NCBI RefSeq assembly: GCF_914767665.1 | Contig: NC_059508.1 | Coordinates: forward strand, 28,592,167 to 28,656,166 | Source: Harmonia axyridis | Lineage: Eukaryota > Arthropoda > Insecta > Coleoptera > Coccinellidae | Direction: 5' to 3' | Length of the DNA stretch: 64,000 bases | In this document: positions 1-10,257 of the stretch, piece after piece | Layout of the letters: every line of letters begins with the position of its first letter | Position numbering within the stretch: the first letter of the stretch is position 1 | Notes under the pieces: generated by a model | Told to the model about the DNA's origin: nothing | Databases searched by the model: none | The model's input: the letters and a program-made list of their open reading frames with translations, nothing else | Position numbers and translations under genes: made by a program

Positions 1-306
1 CAGCCAATATTGCCAGTAGCGAATAGCCTCTTTTATTGCCAGACATTCTAAATAGATGGCTTTTTTTCTTTTTTGACTTGTATTCAACTTTTTCGAGAAA
101 TAAGCCACTGGCTGAATTTCCCCATTTTCTTGTCTTTGTTTCAATACCGCACCAATTCCTTCTATACTAGCATCTGTGTAAATAAATATGGGTAAATTTT
201 TATCGAAAATTGTTAAGATTGGCGCAGAACATAAATAATTTTTTATTTCTTGAAAGGCTTTTTCGCAATGATCGTTCCATATAAAAACCGAATCCTTTCT
301 CAACAA
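1..306 (-). pseudogene. Gypsy-A copy 1 RNase H fragment, cut by window edge
   Basis: Minus-strand reading gives the connection and RNase H start of a Ty3/gypsy pol: a conserved IYTDAS segment holding the first catalytic Asp, then VAYFSKKL and the CLAIKEAIRYWQYW helix, where the window begins. It lies one frame away from the reverse transcriptase ORF ending at 321, because of a frameshift shared by all copies. The catalytic Asp is retained in what is visible. Confidence 0.85.
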
Positions 307-320
307 ACTATGGAGAGGCT

Positions 321-1679
321 CTAATATCTAGCACTATTCTTTATATATTTATGGTAAAAATTAATTTTTCCTAAAAATTGGCGTACGTTTTTTTTCGTTT
401 TAGGTATTGGAAATTCTCGAATAGAGACTAAATTATCTTTCATAGGCATTACCTGGTTGTTCTTGATTAAATGACCCAAATATTTGATCGAGTTTTTAGC
501 AAAATCGCAATTCAAAAGTTTAAGTCGAAAGCCTTCATCATAAATTGCTTGTAATAGCTTTCCTAAATGAATCAAATGTTCCTCAAATGTTTCGGAGAAA
601 ATCAAAATATCATCTATATAATTTATACAAAATGAATTTAAATTATTTTTTCGTACGATATTGTTTAAAATACGTTGGAAATTGGCAGGAGAAATTTTTA
701 GCCCAAAAGGTAAACACTTCCACTGCCAATGTCCTTGTTGAGTGACAAAAGCAGTCTTACTCCTATCTTTCTCTCTGACAGGAATTGACCAGAATGCGGA
801 GTTAATATCTAATGCTGTAAACCAATGACAGTTTCTTGTTTTTAGAATTATATCATCTATAAGAGGAAATGGTTGAGCCTCCGGTACTACTAGCTTATTT
901 AGTTCTCTAAAATCTACACATAGACGTGTCTTTTTCCCGTCTTCTCTCTTAAACGCTAAAGTTACTGGAGCCGCAAATGGCGAACTAGATTCTTCAATCA
1001 AATCTGCTTTCAACAATTCAGCTATTTGATGTTCAATTTCTAACTGATCTGGGCCGGAGCACCTGTAAGGTTTTTTAGATATATATTTATTTTCTAATAA
1101 TTTTATTTGCGCTTCATGATTCTGAACTCTGCCGATATCATATTTATTTCTTGCGAAAATGGAGTCATATTTTTCCATCAATTCAAGAATTAATATTTGC
1201 TTTTCCTCCTCTAAATGATCTAGATTTGCCATAAATTTTGAAACATCTACATTTTCATTGAAATTTACCATACAATCGAAATCTTTTGAATTCTCTTCAT
1301 CTTTATCAATTGTAGAAATCTGTTTTTCAGCTTTTTGGAATATTTCCAAATTTTCTCCCTGTATAAGTCTGAATTTCTTTATGGAATCTAACCCTAACAA
1401 TATATCATAACAAAAATTCTTATTATCTACTACAAAAGCTTGGATAGTATCCTCTATGTTACCAATTTTTGATTTTATATTCACGGTACTATTAATTAAT
1501 TGTACACCACTGATAGTTCTGAAAATACTTTTATTTTCAAAAGTCGGTTGATTAATTTCATTAACAATTTTTTTATTTATGAGAGTAATATTAGAACCTG
1601 TATCATAAATGGCTGAAACAGTTTTCTTATGTTCTACTAGTACATTCAGTTTTATCAGCGGTGTGAGGTTTAGTTTTTT
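321..1679 (-). pseudogene. Gypsy-A copy 1 protease-reverse transcriptase
   Basis: Pol reading frame entered by -1 frameshift at 1673-1679 just before the gag stop. The first part is an aspartic protease with a D-T-G-S active site (about residue 28 after the shift) and an ILLGLD flap-side motif. A linker leads to a Ty3-type reverse transcriptase with LCVDFRELN, LDINSAFW, LPFGLKISPA and the YIDD catalytic box. The frame ends at a stop just after the RT thumb (KNSARY), where a one-base shift separates it from RNase H; the same break is in every copy. No ATG starts this frame, and the long ORF that begins at a GTG (1484) is not a genuine start. Otherwise the domains are uninterrupted. Confidence 0.9.
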
Positions 1680-2680
1680 TGTTCAGGAATAGCTAAATTG
1701 AGCCTTTCTTCCATTTCCAAGTTATTTACCAATTTAATTTGATTATGTCTTATTTTGTTACGACAAAGTTCAGTTGGATGATATCGTCCCGGTTTCCCTA
1801 ATCGTTCACATATAAAACAAGGTTTTTTTTCTACACTACTAACTATTGGATTTGAAGTAACAGTTTTAACAGTGGCTTTTTGGTTTTTTTTATTGACTAA
1901 TGACTCTAATTTCCTTAAGTGACTCATTAAGTTCTCTGTGGAATTTATTTCCCCTTTATCAATTCTGTCTTGAACGTATATGGGTAATCCTACTACTATC
2001 AAATAAATCCTAGTCCTAATAGACATTTCTGGATAAACTTCTAAAAGAAGTTTTTCCTTCCTTAATGCGTATTCTAACAAGGAACCCCCTAAAAATTTAT
2101 AACCAAATGCCATTCTGACGTTAATCCAACCTTCGTCTGAAAAGGTTTGTAAAAATGACTCACGGTAAGATAACCAGGTTCCAACTGAGGATAATTTCAC
2201 ATGGGCTGCTGAAAACCACTCTTCTCCATTTTCTGCTAGAAATAAGCAGAGTGCTTCTATCTTCTTTTCGTCTGACAAAATCCCATGGCGATCACATTCA
2301 CATTCAAAGTTCCGCATCCAATATTTTGCATTCTGTGACTTTCCCTTGAAAACTTCTAAAACAAAAGATCTAGTCATAGAACCTGAATCAATTGTCTTCT
2401 GCTGCAAGCCGGTAATAAATTGTTTGAATTCGCTCATAGACTCATTCCCTAGTTCTTCACTTTTATCCATTTGTACCTCTTCCAATGTGTAATCTCTGAA
2501 TATAAAATTACGGTCACTATCCATATACAAAGGTACTATGTCAGGAGGCAAAGAAATCTTTATATTTCTGAATTGATTTCTTTTCTTCAGAGATGAACAC
2601 GTTCTCTTCACTGTTTGCAGTTTGCCATCTGGTTCTGTTCTCAACACGAGGTGAAGTTTAACCTGCACAGGTGTTTCCAT
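1670..2680 (-). CDS. Gypsy-A copy 1 gag
   Basis: Intact 336-residue Gag. The start ATG at 2680 directly follows the L leader. The central part (about residues 105-240) has the retrotransposon Gag capsid pattern (AKYWMRNFE, DEKKIEALCLFL, EEWF, W-x-YRESFLQTF). The C-terminus carries one atypical zinc knuckle, C-x2-C-x9-H-x4-C, around residues 293-311. Gag would form the capsid and bind template RNA. It ends CAA AAA AAC TAA, placing the slippery heptamer immediately before the stop. Copy 4 encodes a nearly identical protein. Confidence 0.88.
   Translation of the reverse strand: METPVQVKLHLVLRTEPDGKLQTVKRTCSSLKKRNQFRNIKISLPPDIVPLYMDSDRNFIFRDYTLEEVQMDKSEELGNESMSEFKQFITGLQQKTIDSGSMTRSFVLEVFKGKSQNAKYWMRNFECECDRHGILSDEKKIEALCLFLAENGEEWFSAAHVKLSSVGTWLSYRESFLQTFSDEGWINVRMAFGYKFLGGSLLEYALRKEKLLLEVYPEMSIRTRIYLIVVGLPIYVQDRIDKGEINSTENLMSHLRKLESLVNKKNQKATVKTVTSNPIVSSVEKKPCFICERLGKPGRYHPTELCRNKIRHNQIKLVNNLEMEERLNLAIPEQKN
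1673..1679 (-). promoter_or_regulatory. Gypsy-A -1 ribosomal frameshift site (AAAAAAC)
   Basis: On the minus strand the gag frame reads CA A-AAA-AAC TAA, a canonical X-XXY-YYZ slippery heptamer directly before the stop. Slipping back one base enters the frame that runs open through DTGS protease and reverse transcriptase. The same heptamer is at 6410-6416, 14383-14389, 24998-25004 and 29735-29741 in the other copies. The heptamer class is established as a -1 frameshift signal in retroviruses. Use here is inferred, and I did not identify a definite downstream pseudoknot. Confidence 0.75.
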
Positions 2681-3076
2681 CGTGACGATTGTTTCGATTT
2701 ATAATCTTCTTTCTATTAAATAAAGGCTCGGATCGATGCTCTAAAAGAATATTTATTGATTTCATAAAAATATACATAAATAAAACAGTAATAATTACCT
2801 AAAAGAATCGAAACAACAAGCCGATTCTCTCTTCTAAATAATATCTTATCAGCTGTACAACACAATCATAAAAGAACTTCAGTATAACCTAACATGCATA
2901 ACCATAATCTTCGACCATAGAATATCAATAAAACAAAACACATAAACATAGAAAATAATGACAAATTATTTTACATAGTATATACTGTATAACAGGAATT
3001 CTCTATTTCAGGAATGAATATGAAATAAATCATTTCCATTCACCGAACCAACTAAAATATCTCTAGCCTCATAATT

Positions 3077-3098
3077 AAGTTGAATTTCAACTTACCTC
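3077..3098 (-). promoter_or_regulatory. Splice donor inside a 17-nt palindrome
   Basis: The minus strand reads TTGAG|GTAAGT followed by pairing arms AAGTTGAA and TTCAACTT (3077-3084 and 3086-3093) around one central base. GAG|GTAAGT matches the donor consensus. Acceptors TTCTTTTAG lie about 295 and 355 nt downstream, before the gag ATG. This suggests a spliced leader, with the donor buried in a possible RNA hairpin. The same sequence is in all seven L copies. Confidence 0.45.
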
Positions 3099-3207
3099 AA
3101 TATTTTTCTCGTTGTTTACACAACAGATTTTCAAAATAAGTGTTTACGTCGTTGCGCAGTTTTAAGCGTGCACTGGGTCCCATTACCTATTGGATTATAT
3201 ATTTGGG

Positions 3208-3247
3208 TTATATAAATACTACTATCTGTGTATTCACTAATACACAG
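3208..3247 (-). promoter_or_regulatory. TATA box with upstream 9-bp inverted repeat
   Basis: Minus strand: inverted repeat CTGTGTATT / AATACACAG with a 4-nt loop (3226-3247), followed 8 bases later by TTTATATAAC (3208-3217), a good TATA box for transcription toward gag. The arrangement resembles an operator next to a core promoter. It is conserved in every L copy. Confidence 0.55.
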
Positions 3248-3318
3248 ATGATGATATTAATCGTTTATTCTCAAGACAACTAACTCAAGTCTAACTCTAT
3301 CTCAAAAGCAAGTACAGT

Positions 3319-4203
3319 TCACAAGGCAGAACGGAAGGACCTGACAGAAGGCAGGTTGGAAGAGACTGTCACTCTAAAGTTTTGTCCCTGACGTTCGCTC
3401 TCGACCATCGAAGGTGGTGATTCTTGTTTTTTATAATCACAATTTATTTCCACAATAGAATCAGAGATTATTTTTCTAATACGATAGGGACCACAACGAA
3501 TCTCATCCAACTTCTTCCTATTTAGTTTATTGCTATTTTCAATATACACAAAATCTCCCTCTTTGAAGTTAGCCACTTTCCTATTTTTGTCGATTCTTAA
3601 TTTGTTTTTCTTATGGTATTTATTAGAATTCTGTAAAGCTATGGATCTATCAGTTTCTAAGTTTTTTTCTTCTCGTAACTCTTCAGGTATTATGGGACTA
3701 TCTATTCCAAATAACAAATACTCAGGAGAAAATTTGTTCACTGTATGTACAGTTTTATTATATTCATCTACACATTCTCTAGCAATGGTTGACCAGGCTC
3801 TCCTTTTGCTTTCCTCGTTAATTTTACATCGAATGCGATTTACCAGGGTTTGATTTAATCTTTCGTTCAAACCATTAGAGAAAGGACAATTAACTGCTGT
3901 GAACACGATTTCAATATGCCTCTGCGTGAGATAATTCTTGAATTCAGTTGAATTAATACCACTGTATTGATCGGTAAGCAATAAATCAATTTTATGATCT
4001 GACACTTTTTCCAACAAACGAATAAAATCCAAACTAGTCTGATTTTTTGAAGTGTGTATGAAAGCAAATCTAGTGAAATGATCTACCAGTAAATGTAAAT
4101 ATTTCTTTGTAGACCTTCTACCACCAAAACCTTCTATTGTGTCTAAGGATACAATCTGAAAAGGTTTTGTAGCAGGTCCTAACTGAGATAAGACTCCATA
4201 TTT
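3319..4203 (-). pseudogene. Gypsy-A copy 2 integrase core, fused to L
   Basis: Integrase catalytic domain in frame with the upstream zinc-binding part but separated from it by a TAG stop at 4204-4206. The catalytic triad is visible: Asp in SLDTI, Asp in LLTDQYSG and Glu in GLNERLNQ, with exactly 35 residues between the last two. A basic C-terminal region follows (KVANFKEGDFVYIEN). After KKQES the frame runs straight into module L (residues PPSMVESERQ onward), so the native C-terminus and 3' part are deleted. Copy 5 has the identical fusion. Confidence 0.88.
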
Positions 4204-5043
4204 CTAATCCCTTCGAGATTTATTTCTCAAACAAGTATCACAAATTCTGCAATAATTCTTAATTATTTGATCCATATTCTTAAAATAATAAAATGGGCGA
4301 ATTTTCAAAGCTATTTGGTGACCTCCAATATGACCATAGAATCTGTGAATTTTATCTACTAATAACTTTCCTAATTCCTCAGATACAAAAATTCTTTCTA
4401 CTCCTCTTAATTGTTTATAAAATATATCTTTTCTTTTTATAATTTTTTTTTCTATCTTTATGACATCTTCAATATTTTTTTGATCTTTCTCAATATCTTT
4501 TTTCTCAATCATATTGACAACCTTTAAAATCTCATCAAATTCATCAGAAGAGCTGAGTACCGCATTTCTAGAAAGACAATCTGCTCCCAAGTTTTCCGAT
4601 CCCGGAGAATATTTAATATCAAAATCGTATTGCGACAGATAGTATACCATATCCCCTAACTCCTCATCAGTGCGTGATCTAATATTCAAGTTTTCAAGAG
4701 GTTTATGATCCGAGAAAACCGTAAATTTGGAACCAATCAGCCAATATTGCCAGTATCGAATAGCCTCTTTTATTGCCAGACATTCTAAATAGATGGCTTT
4801 TTTTCTTTTTTGACTTGTATTCAACTTTTTCGAGAAATAAGCCACTGGCAGAATTTCCCCATTTTCTTGTCTTTGTTTCAATACCGCACCAATTCCTTCT
4901 ATACTAGCATCTGTGTAAATAAATATGGGTAAATTTTTATCGAAAATTGTTAAGATTGGCGCAGAACATAAATAATTTTTTATTTCTTGAAAGGCTTTTT
5001 CGCAATGATCGTTCCATATAAAAACCGAATCCTTTCTCAACAA
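4204..5043 (-). pseudogene. Gypsy-A copy 2 RNase H and integrase zinc finger
   Basis: An RNase H domain (YTDAS, AYFSKKLN, CLAIKEAIRYW, VFSDHKPLENLN, ADCLSRNA) is followed by a charged linker and the integrase H-x-H/C-x2-C zinc finger (HRFYGHIGGH, YCRICDTCLRNK), ending RRD-stop. The frame is one base off the RT ORF upstream. Distinguishing residues against copies 3 and 4 are QENGEILP and MIEKKDIEK, shared with copy 5. Confidence 0.87.
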
Positions 5044-5108
5044 ACTATGGAGAGGCTCTAATATCTAGCACTATTCTTTATATATTTATGGTAAAAATTA
5101 ATTCTTCC

Positions 5109-6416
5109 TTAAAATTGGCGTACGTTTTTTTTCGTTTTAGGTATTGGAAATTCTCGAATAGAGACTAAATTATCTTTCATAGGCATTACCTGGTTGTTCT
5201 TGATTAAATGACCCAAATATTTGATCGAGTTTTTAGCAAAATCGCAATTTAAAAGTTTAAGTCGAAAGCCTTCATCATAAATTGCTTGTAATAGCTTTCC
5301 TAAATGAATCAAATGTTCCTCAAATGTTTCGGAGAAAATCAAAATATCATCTATATAATTTATACAAAATGAATTTAAATTATTTTTTCGTACGATATTG
5401 TTTAAAATACGTTGGATTTTGGCAGGAGAAATTTTTAGCCCAAAAGGTAAACACTTCCACTGCCAATGTCCTTGTTGAGTGACAAAAGCAGTCTTACTCC
5501 TATCTTTCTCTCTGACAGGAATTGACCAGAATGCGGAGTTAATATCTAATGCTGTAAACCAATGACAGTTTCTTGTTTTTAGAATTATATCATCTATAAG
5601 AGGAAATGGTTGAGCCTCCGGTACTACTAGCTTATTTAGTTCTCTAAAATCTACACATAGACGTGTCTTTTTCCCGTCTTCTCTCTTAAACGCTAAAGTT
5701 ACTGGAGCCGCAAATGGCGAACTAGATTCTTCAATCAAATCTGCTTTCAACAATTCAGCTATTTGATGTTCAATTTCTAACTGATCTGGGCCGGAGCACC
5801 TGTAAGGTTTTTTAGATATATATTTATTTTCTAATAATTTTATTTGCGCTTCATGATTCTGAACTCTGCCGATATCATATTTATTTCATGCGAAAATGGA
5901 GTCATATTTTTCCATCAATTCAAGAATTAATATTTGCTTTTCCTCCTCTAAATGATCTAGATTTGCCATAAATTTTGAAACATCTACATTTTCATTGAAA
6001 TTTACCATACAATCGAAATCTTTTGAATTCTCTTCATCTTTATCAATTGTAGAAATCTGTTTTTCAGCTTTTTGGAATATTTCCAAATTTTCTCCCTGTA
6101 TAAGTCTGAATTTCTTTATGGAATCTAACCCTAACAATATATCATAACAAAAATTCTTATTATCTACTACAAAAGCTTGGATAGTATCCTCTATGTTACC
6201 AATTTTTGATTTTATATTCACGGTACTATTAATTAATTGTACACCACTGATAGTTCTGAAAATACTTTTATTTTCAAAAGTCGGTTGATTAATTTCATTA
6301 ACAATTTTTTTATTTATGAGAGTAATATTAGAACCTGTATCATAAATGGCTGAAACAGTTTTCTTATGTTCTACTAGTACATTCAGTTTTATCAGCGGTG
6401 TGAGGTTTAGTTTTTT
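5109..6416 (-). pseudogene. Gypsy-A copy 2 protease-RT, two nonsense codons
   Basis: Same protease-RT layout as copy 1, with two private breaks. An AGA to TGA change at 5886-5888 follows MEKYDSIFA, and a TTA to TAA change at 5106-5108 ends the frame after KKNVRQF. The RT box reads ISPAKIQRIL instead of ISPANFQRIL, as in copy 3. YIDD is intact. The protease region upstream of the GTG at 6221 is retained. Confidence 0.87.
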
Positions 6417-7410
6417 TGTTCAGGAATAGCTAAATTGAGCCTTTCTTCCATTTCCAAGTTATTTACCAATTTAATTTGATTATGTCTTATTTTGTTACGA
6501 CAAAGTTCAGTTGGATGATATCGTCCCGGTTTCCCTAATCGTTCACATATAAAACAAGGTTTTTTTTCTACACTACTAACTATTGGATTTGAAGTAACAG
6601 TTTTAACAGTGGCTTTTTGGTTTTTTTTATTGACTAATGACTCTAATTTCCTTAAGTGACTCATTAAGTTCTCTGTGGAATTTATTTCCCCTTTATCAAT
6701 TCTGTCTTGAACGTATATGGGTAATCCTACTACTATCAAATAAATCCTAGTCCTAATAGACATTTCTGGATAAACTTCTAAAAGAAGTTTTTCCTTCCTT
6801 AATGCGTATTCTAACAAGGAACCCCCTAAAAATTTATAACCAAATGCCATTCTGACGTTAATCCAACCTTCGTCTGAAAAGGTTTGTAAAAATGACTCAC
6901 GGTAAGATAACCAGGTTCCAACTGAGGATAATTTCACATGGGCTGCTGAAAACCACTCTTCTCCATTTTCTGATAGAAATAAGCTTCTATCTTCTTTTCG
7001 TCTGACAAAATCCCATGGCGATCACATTCACATTCAAAGTTCCGCATCCAATATTTTGCATTCTGTGACTTTCCCTTGAAAACTTCTAAAACAAAAGATC
7101 TAGTCATAGAACCTGAATCAATTGTCTTCTGCTGCAAGCCGGTAATAAATTGTTTGAATTCGCTCATAGACTCATTCCCTAGTTCTTCACTTTTATCCAT
7201 TTGTACCTCTTCCAATGTGTAATCTCTGAATATAAAATTACGGTCACTATCCATATACAAAGGTACTATGTCAGGAAGCAAAGAAATCTTTATATTTCTG
7301 AATTGATTTCTTTTCTTCAGAGATGAACACGTTCTCTTCACTGTTTGCAGTTTGCCATCTGGTTCTGTTCTCAACACGAGGTGAAGTTTAACCTGCACAG
7401 GTGTTTCCAT
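6407..7410 (-). pseudogene. Gypsy-A copy 2 gag with 7-bp deletion
   Basis: Gag is split by a 7-bp deletion near 6984, within the capsid domain after DEKKIEA. The N-terminal piece runs 7410-6934 and the remainder continues in another frame to 6407, including the zinc knuckle. The deletion is absent from all other copies, and accounts for the 7-bp change in repeat offset (23325 to 23332). Confidence 0.88.
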
Positions 7411-8143
7411 CGTGACGATTGTTTCGATTTATAATCTTCTTTCTATTAAATAAAGGCTCGGATCGATGCTCTAAAAGAATATTTATTGATTTCATAAAAA
7501 TATACATAAATAAAACAGTAATAATTACCTAAAAGAATCGAAACAACAAGCCGATTCTCTCTTCTAAATAATATCTTATCAGCTGTACAACACAATCATA
7601 AAAGAACTTCAGTATAACCTAACATGCATAACCATAATCTTCGACCATAGAATATCAATAAAACAAAACACATAAACATAGAAAATAATGACAAATTATT
7701 TTACATAGTATATACTGTATAACAGGAATTCTCTGTTTCAGGAATGAATATGAAATAAATCATTTCCATTCACCGAACCAACTAAAATATCTCTAGCCTC
7801 ATAATTAAGTTGAATTTCAACTTACCTCAATATTTTTCTCGTTGTTTACACAACAGATTTTCAAAATAAGTGTTTACGTCGTTGCGCAGTTTTAAGCGTG
7901 CACTGGGTCCCATTACCTATTGGATTATATATTTGGGTTATATAAATACTACTATCTGTGTATTCACTAATACACAGATGATGATATTAATCGTTTATTC
8001 TCAAGACAACTAACTCAAGTCTAACTATCTCAAAAGCAAGTACAGTTCTCAAGGCAGAACGGAAGGACCTGACAGAAGGCAGGTTGGAAGAGACTGTCAC
8101 TCTAAAGTTTTGTCCCTGACGTTCGCTCTCGACCATCGAAGGT
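7411..8143 (-). promoter_or_regulatory. Module L, copy 2
   Basis: Same TATA, hairpin and splice-donor layout as copy 1. Differs by loss of a 4-base tract (CTAACTATCTC instead of CTAACTCTATCTC near 8027). Its outer edge at 8143 continues into module N rather than into integrase. Confidence 0.6.
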
Positions 8144-8704
8144 CCATCTTGTTTTCTCTCTCGATGGCCTCGCCACGCGCAGACTCGTAGCGCCACCGCA
8201 CGACATGCAATAACACTATCAAGTGTAGGGTTGGTTGTCTCTCTCGTAATCTGTTCGAATGAAGTAATATTCTAACAAATATGTACATGTAAGTATTTAT
8301 AATATTGTATACATACATATTATGTATGCTTGCAAAATGAAATCTCTTCTATTTTTTTGAAAAATACATATCAATTTAAGTTTGGCCCTTTTTGGATGCA
8401 TCTGTATCAATTGCCTTGTCTTTAAGCCTTTTCAAAAGCTATAAATTTTCAAGGGGAATATTATTCTCCTCAGTCTACCTGATAGCTAGACTTTTCTGTG
8501 AGTGTAAGTGTCTTATGTGATCGTTTGACTGCAGCCATTGCGTCCGGCACGCTCAAAAACAAAGTGCAGAATGAAAGATGCTGCCGCCACGCTCTTTCTA
8601 ACCGACATGTAACTGTTTTTTACATGTATAGGCAGGAAAATGCTATTGTTTTGCATAATGAATATTTTCGCGCCCGGATTTCAGAGGCAAAAATTTTAAA
8701 ATGC
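8144..8704. other. Module N outer part, unassigned
   Basis: No convincing gene. The first 175 bp may belong to the Gypsy-A 3' LTR, since it adjoins L whenever N is present. A 22-codon minus-strand reading at 8470-8538 (KRSHKTLTLTEK) weakly resembles the start of a CENP-B/pogo DNA-binding domain but ends in a stop. A 72-codon plus-strand reading (8498-8716) has no recognisable motif. The block recurs at 16124-16694, 18747-19317, 31476-32046 and 34101-34671; in those four a 10-bp tandem duplication (CCTCGATGGC) extends the segment near its start. Confidence 0.5.
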
Positions 8705-9440
8705 CCGCTACAATAAATATAGTATTTAACAAATAAATTGAATAATCGCACAAGTACATTTGTGCTCCTTCATATTTGAATGTAAACATAAAACAATAAT
8801 CATGTGGAAACATTCACAGGTTGATGTCGCTCAGATACTCCGAAATACTGTAATAAGCCTTGCCTTATAAAAGTACTTTGAGTCTGATTTTGAAAACCCT
8901 AAGGTTCAAGTTTTTATAAGCATCAGGCAGGTGATTATATAAAACGAGGCCTTGATATAACATAGATGACTCAAATTTCTTTGTTTCATGTAAGGGAAGC
9001 AGGGAGCAAGTTTGCGTTTCTTTTTTGATAATTATAAAATTTTGAATTTTTATCCATCGAATTACAGTTTATTCTTATGTATACTAATTTTTCAAAATAT
9101 CATTTGAGAATTCTAGTTCAGACACATATTTTTCCAATAGAATTTTTTCACGGGTCAAGCATTCGACCTCCTGCAGAACAATGCATTGAGTTCTCGAACA
9201 TGAACCGCCGATATTTTCCGACGACTCGATACAACGACGACAGCGAAAATTATTCTTGTCCACATAAACCACCTTGCAAATAGCATCCAAACATTTATTA
9301 TGCACCACAATTTCACAACCCTCAGTTCTGCACTTAATATCTACTGAACCAGCAAATTTAGAACAAAATCGACATTTCTTGTCATTTGATTCAGATGTTG
9401 GACCGCCTGCCATGACGGTCAACCTAATCTGAATGAGGAT
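8705..9440 (-). pseudogene. LINE A, internally deleted (ORF1 start joined to ORF2 end)
   Basis: The minus strand starts with a 112-residue ORF from ATG 9422 carrying a PHD-type Cys/His pattern (CRFC...C...C...H-x2-C...C-x2-C) and a short coiled-coil stretch, ending at 9084. Shortly after, in another frame, lies the C-terminal end of a LINE ORF2 (LYQGLVLYNHLPDAYKN to a stop at 8865-8867), then an AT-rich 3' UTR. PHD-containing ORF1 proteins and a YNxLP tail are typical of jockey/CR1-like insect LINEs. Endonuclease and RT are missing, so this is a non-autonomous deletion derivative. Boundaries are approximate. Confidence 0.7.
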
Positions 9441-10040
9441 TATTTTCCAAATTTTGCTGCTTCAGTTTTGTCTGTATTATCGGCACAGGTGGTCTGCGAT
9501 TCCTGCGAAAATGAAACGTTTTTCATTTCTTCAGTAAAACAGGCACCACTTGGCCCTGGTTCATTTTCTATTTCTGATTGTTTGGTTTCCTCAACAAAAA
9601 AAAAAATCGAAGGAGGACTGGTTCTTTCAGCTAATTTCTTTAGCTTTAAAGTTCTATAATTTCAAATTGATTTTGACAAGAATTTTCGAATAACACTTTG
9701 TTATAAGAAGTAAACATACTTCGTTGAAGGTGTTGTAGTAGATTTTCCCATAACTTGCTTCTGAACCCTACATAATTCTCCCTTGGTTACAGGACTTATT
9801 TTTTCAAATTGTTGTGGTTTGTTTGAGAGAAGTTGAGTTCTCAGAGAAGTGGCCTTTTCATTTTTAGGGGCATTTCCAGATATTTTCACAAACATTGTTC
9901 TCAAAAATCCTATCAAATGAGATGGAGGAGGATTTGTCAGAAAAGCAGTACATCCAAATTCTTGAAATTTAATAGATGCTCTGCCTTTTTTCATAAAATG
10001 GTTCTGTCTGAAGACACGATCCACCACGAGTAATTGGGTT
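9441..10040 (-). pseudogene. Exon-like host-derived fragment, function unknown
   Basis: The minus strand carries a protein-like stretch (about 10015-9703: KGRASIKFQEFGCTAFLTNP, later KPQQFEKISPVTKGELCRV). It begins next to an acceptor-like GTGTCTTCAG and ends at a donor-like GAA|GTATGT. After about 100 bp of intron-like sequence with a T-rich acceptor, a second acidic stretch follows (ETKQSEIENEPGPSG, then NTDKTEAAKFGK), where LINE A begins. I do not recognise the gene. Retained intron features point to a genomic fragment, not a retrocopy. The 10041-10257 stretch beyond it shows nothing. Confidence 0.45.
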
Positions 10041-10257
10041 CATGATCATGCGCAGAATGACCAATACCAGCGGCTGATTGCGCTTGCTTTCAAATTTTAA
10101 AACTTGAAGATATTTAATAATATAATGAAAATTTATCTTCTTTTCAAACTATTTGTTGCGTTTTACCCTCGGTTTTACCGTATTGAATACGTAGAGCTAG
10201 TAAGGACTGTATTGGATGTTCCGGCAGCAGACACAATTACAGATTCCAGATCAGTAA

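Larger units (their letters stand above)
2681..3415 (-). promoter_or_regulatory. Module L, copy 1: probable Gypsy-A LTR/leader
   Basis: Non-coding block between gag and the next module. On the minus strand it holds, in order, a hairpin, a TATA box, a splice donor in a palindrome, two pyrimidine-AG acceptor candidates (near 2799 and 2741) and then the gag ATG. Recurrence on both sides of gag-pol bodies fits an LTR shared in tandem copies. I could not fix the LTR ends or a primer-binding site, so the LTR label is inference. Its outer edge here joins integrase directly at 3416. Confidence 0.6.

Noticed and set aside
321..1484. GTG at 1484 as pol start
   Set aside because: Frame is open further upstream through the DTGS protease to the gag slippery site, so this is an internal codon.
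3530..3853. Plus-strand ORFs over integrase, RT and gag (for example 107 and 66 codons)
   Set aside because: Antisense shadows of the minus-strand domains.
8470..8538. CENP-B/pogo-like start (KRSHKTLTLTEK)
   Set aside because: Only about 12 matching residues, then a stop; too short to call.
8498..8716. 72-codon plus-strand ORF repeated five times (SVLCDRLTAAIASGTLKNKV)
   Set aside because: Repeats only because module N is duplicated; no motif, no promoter context, near-identical copies give no evidence of coding selection.
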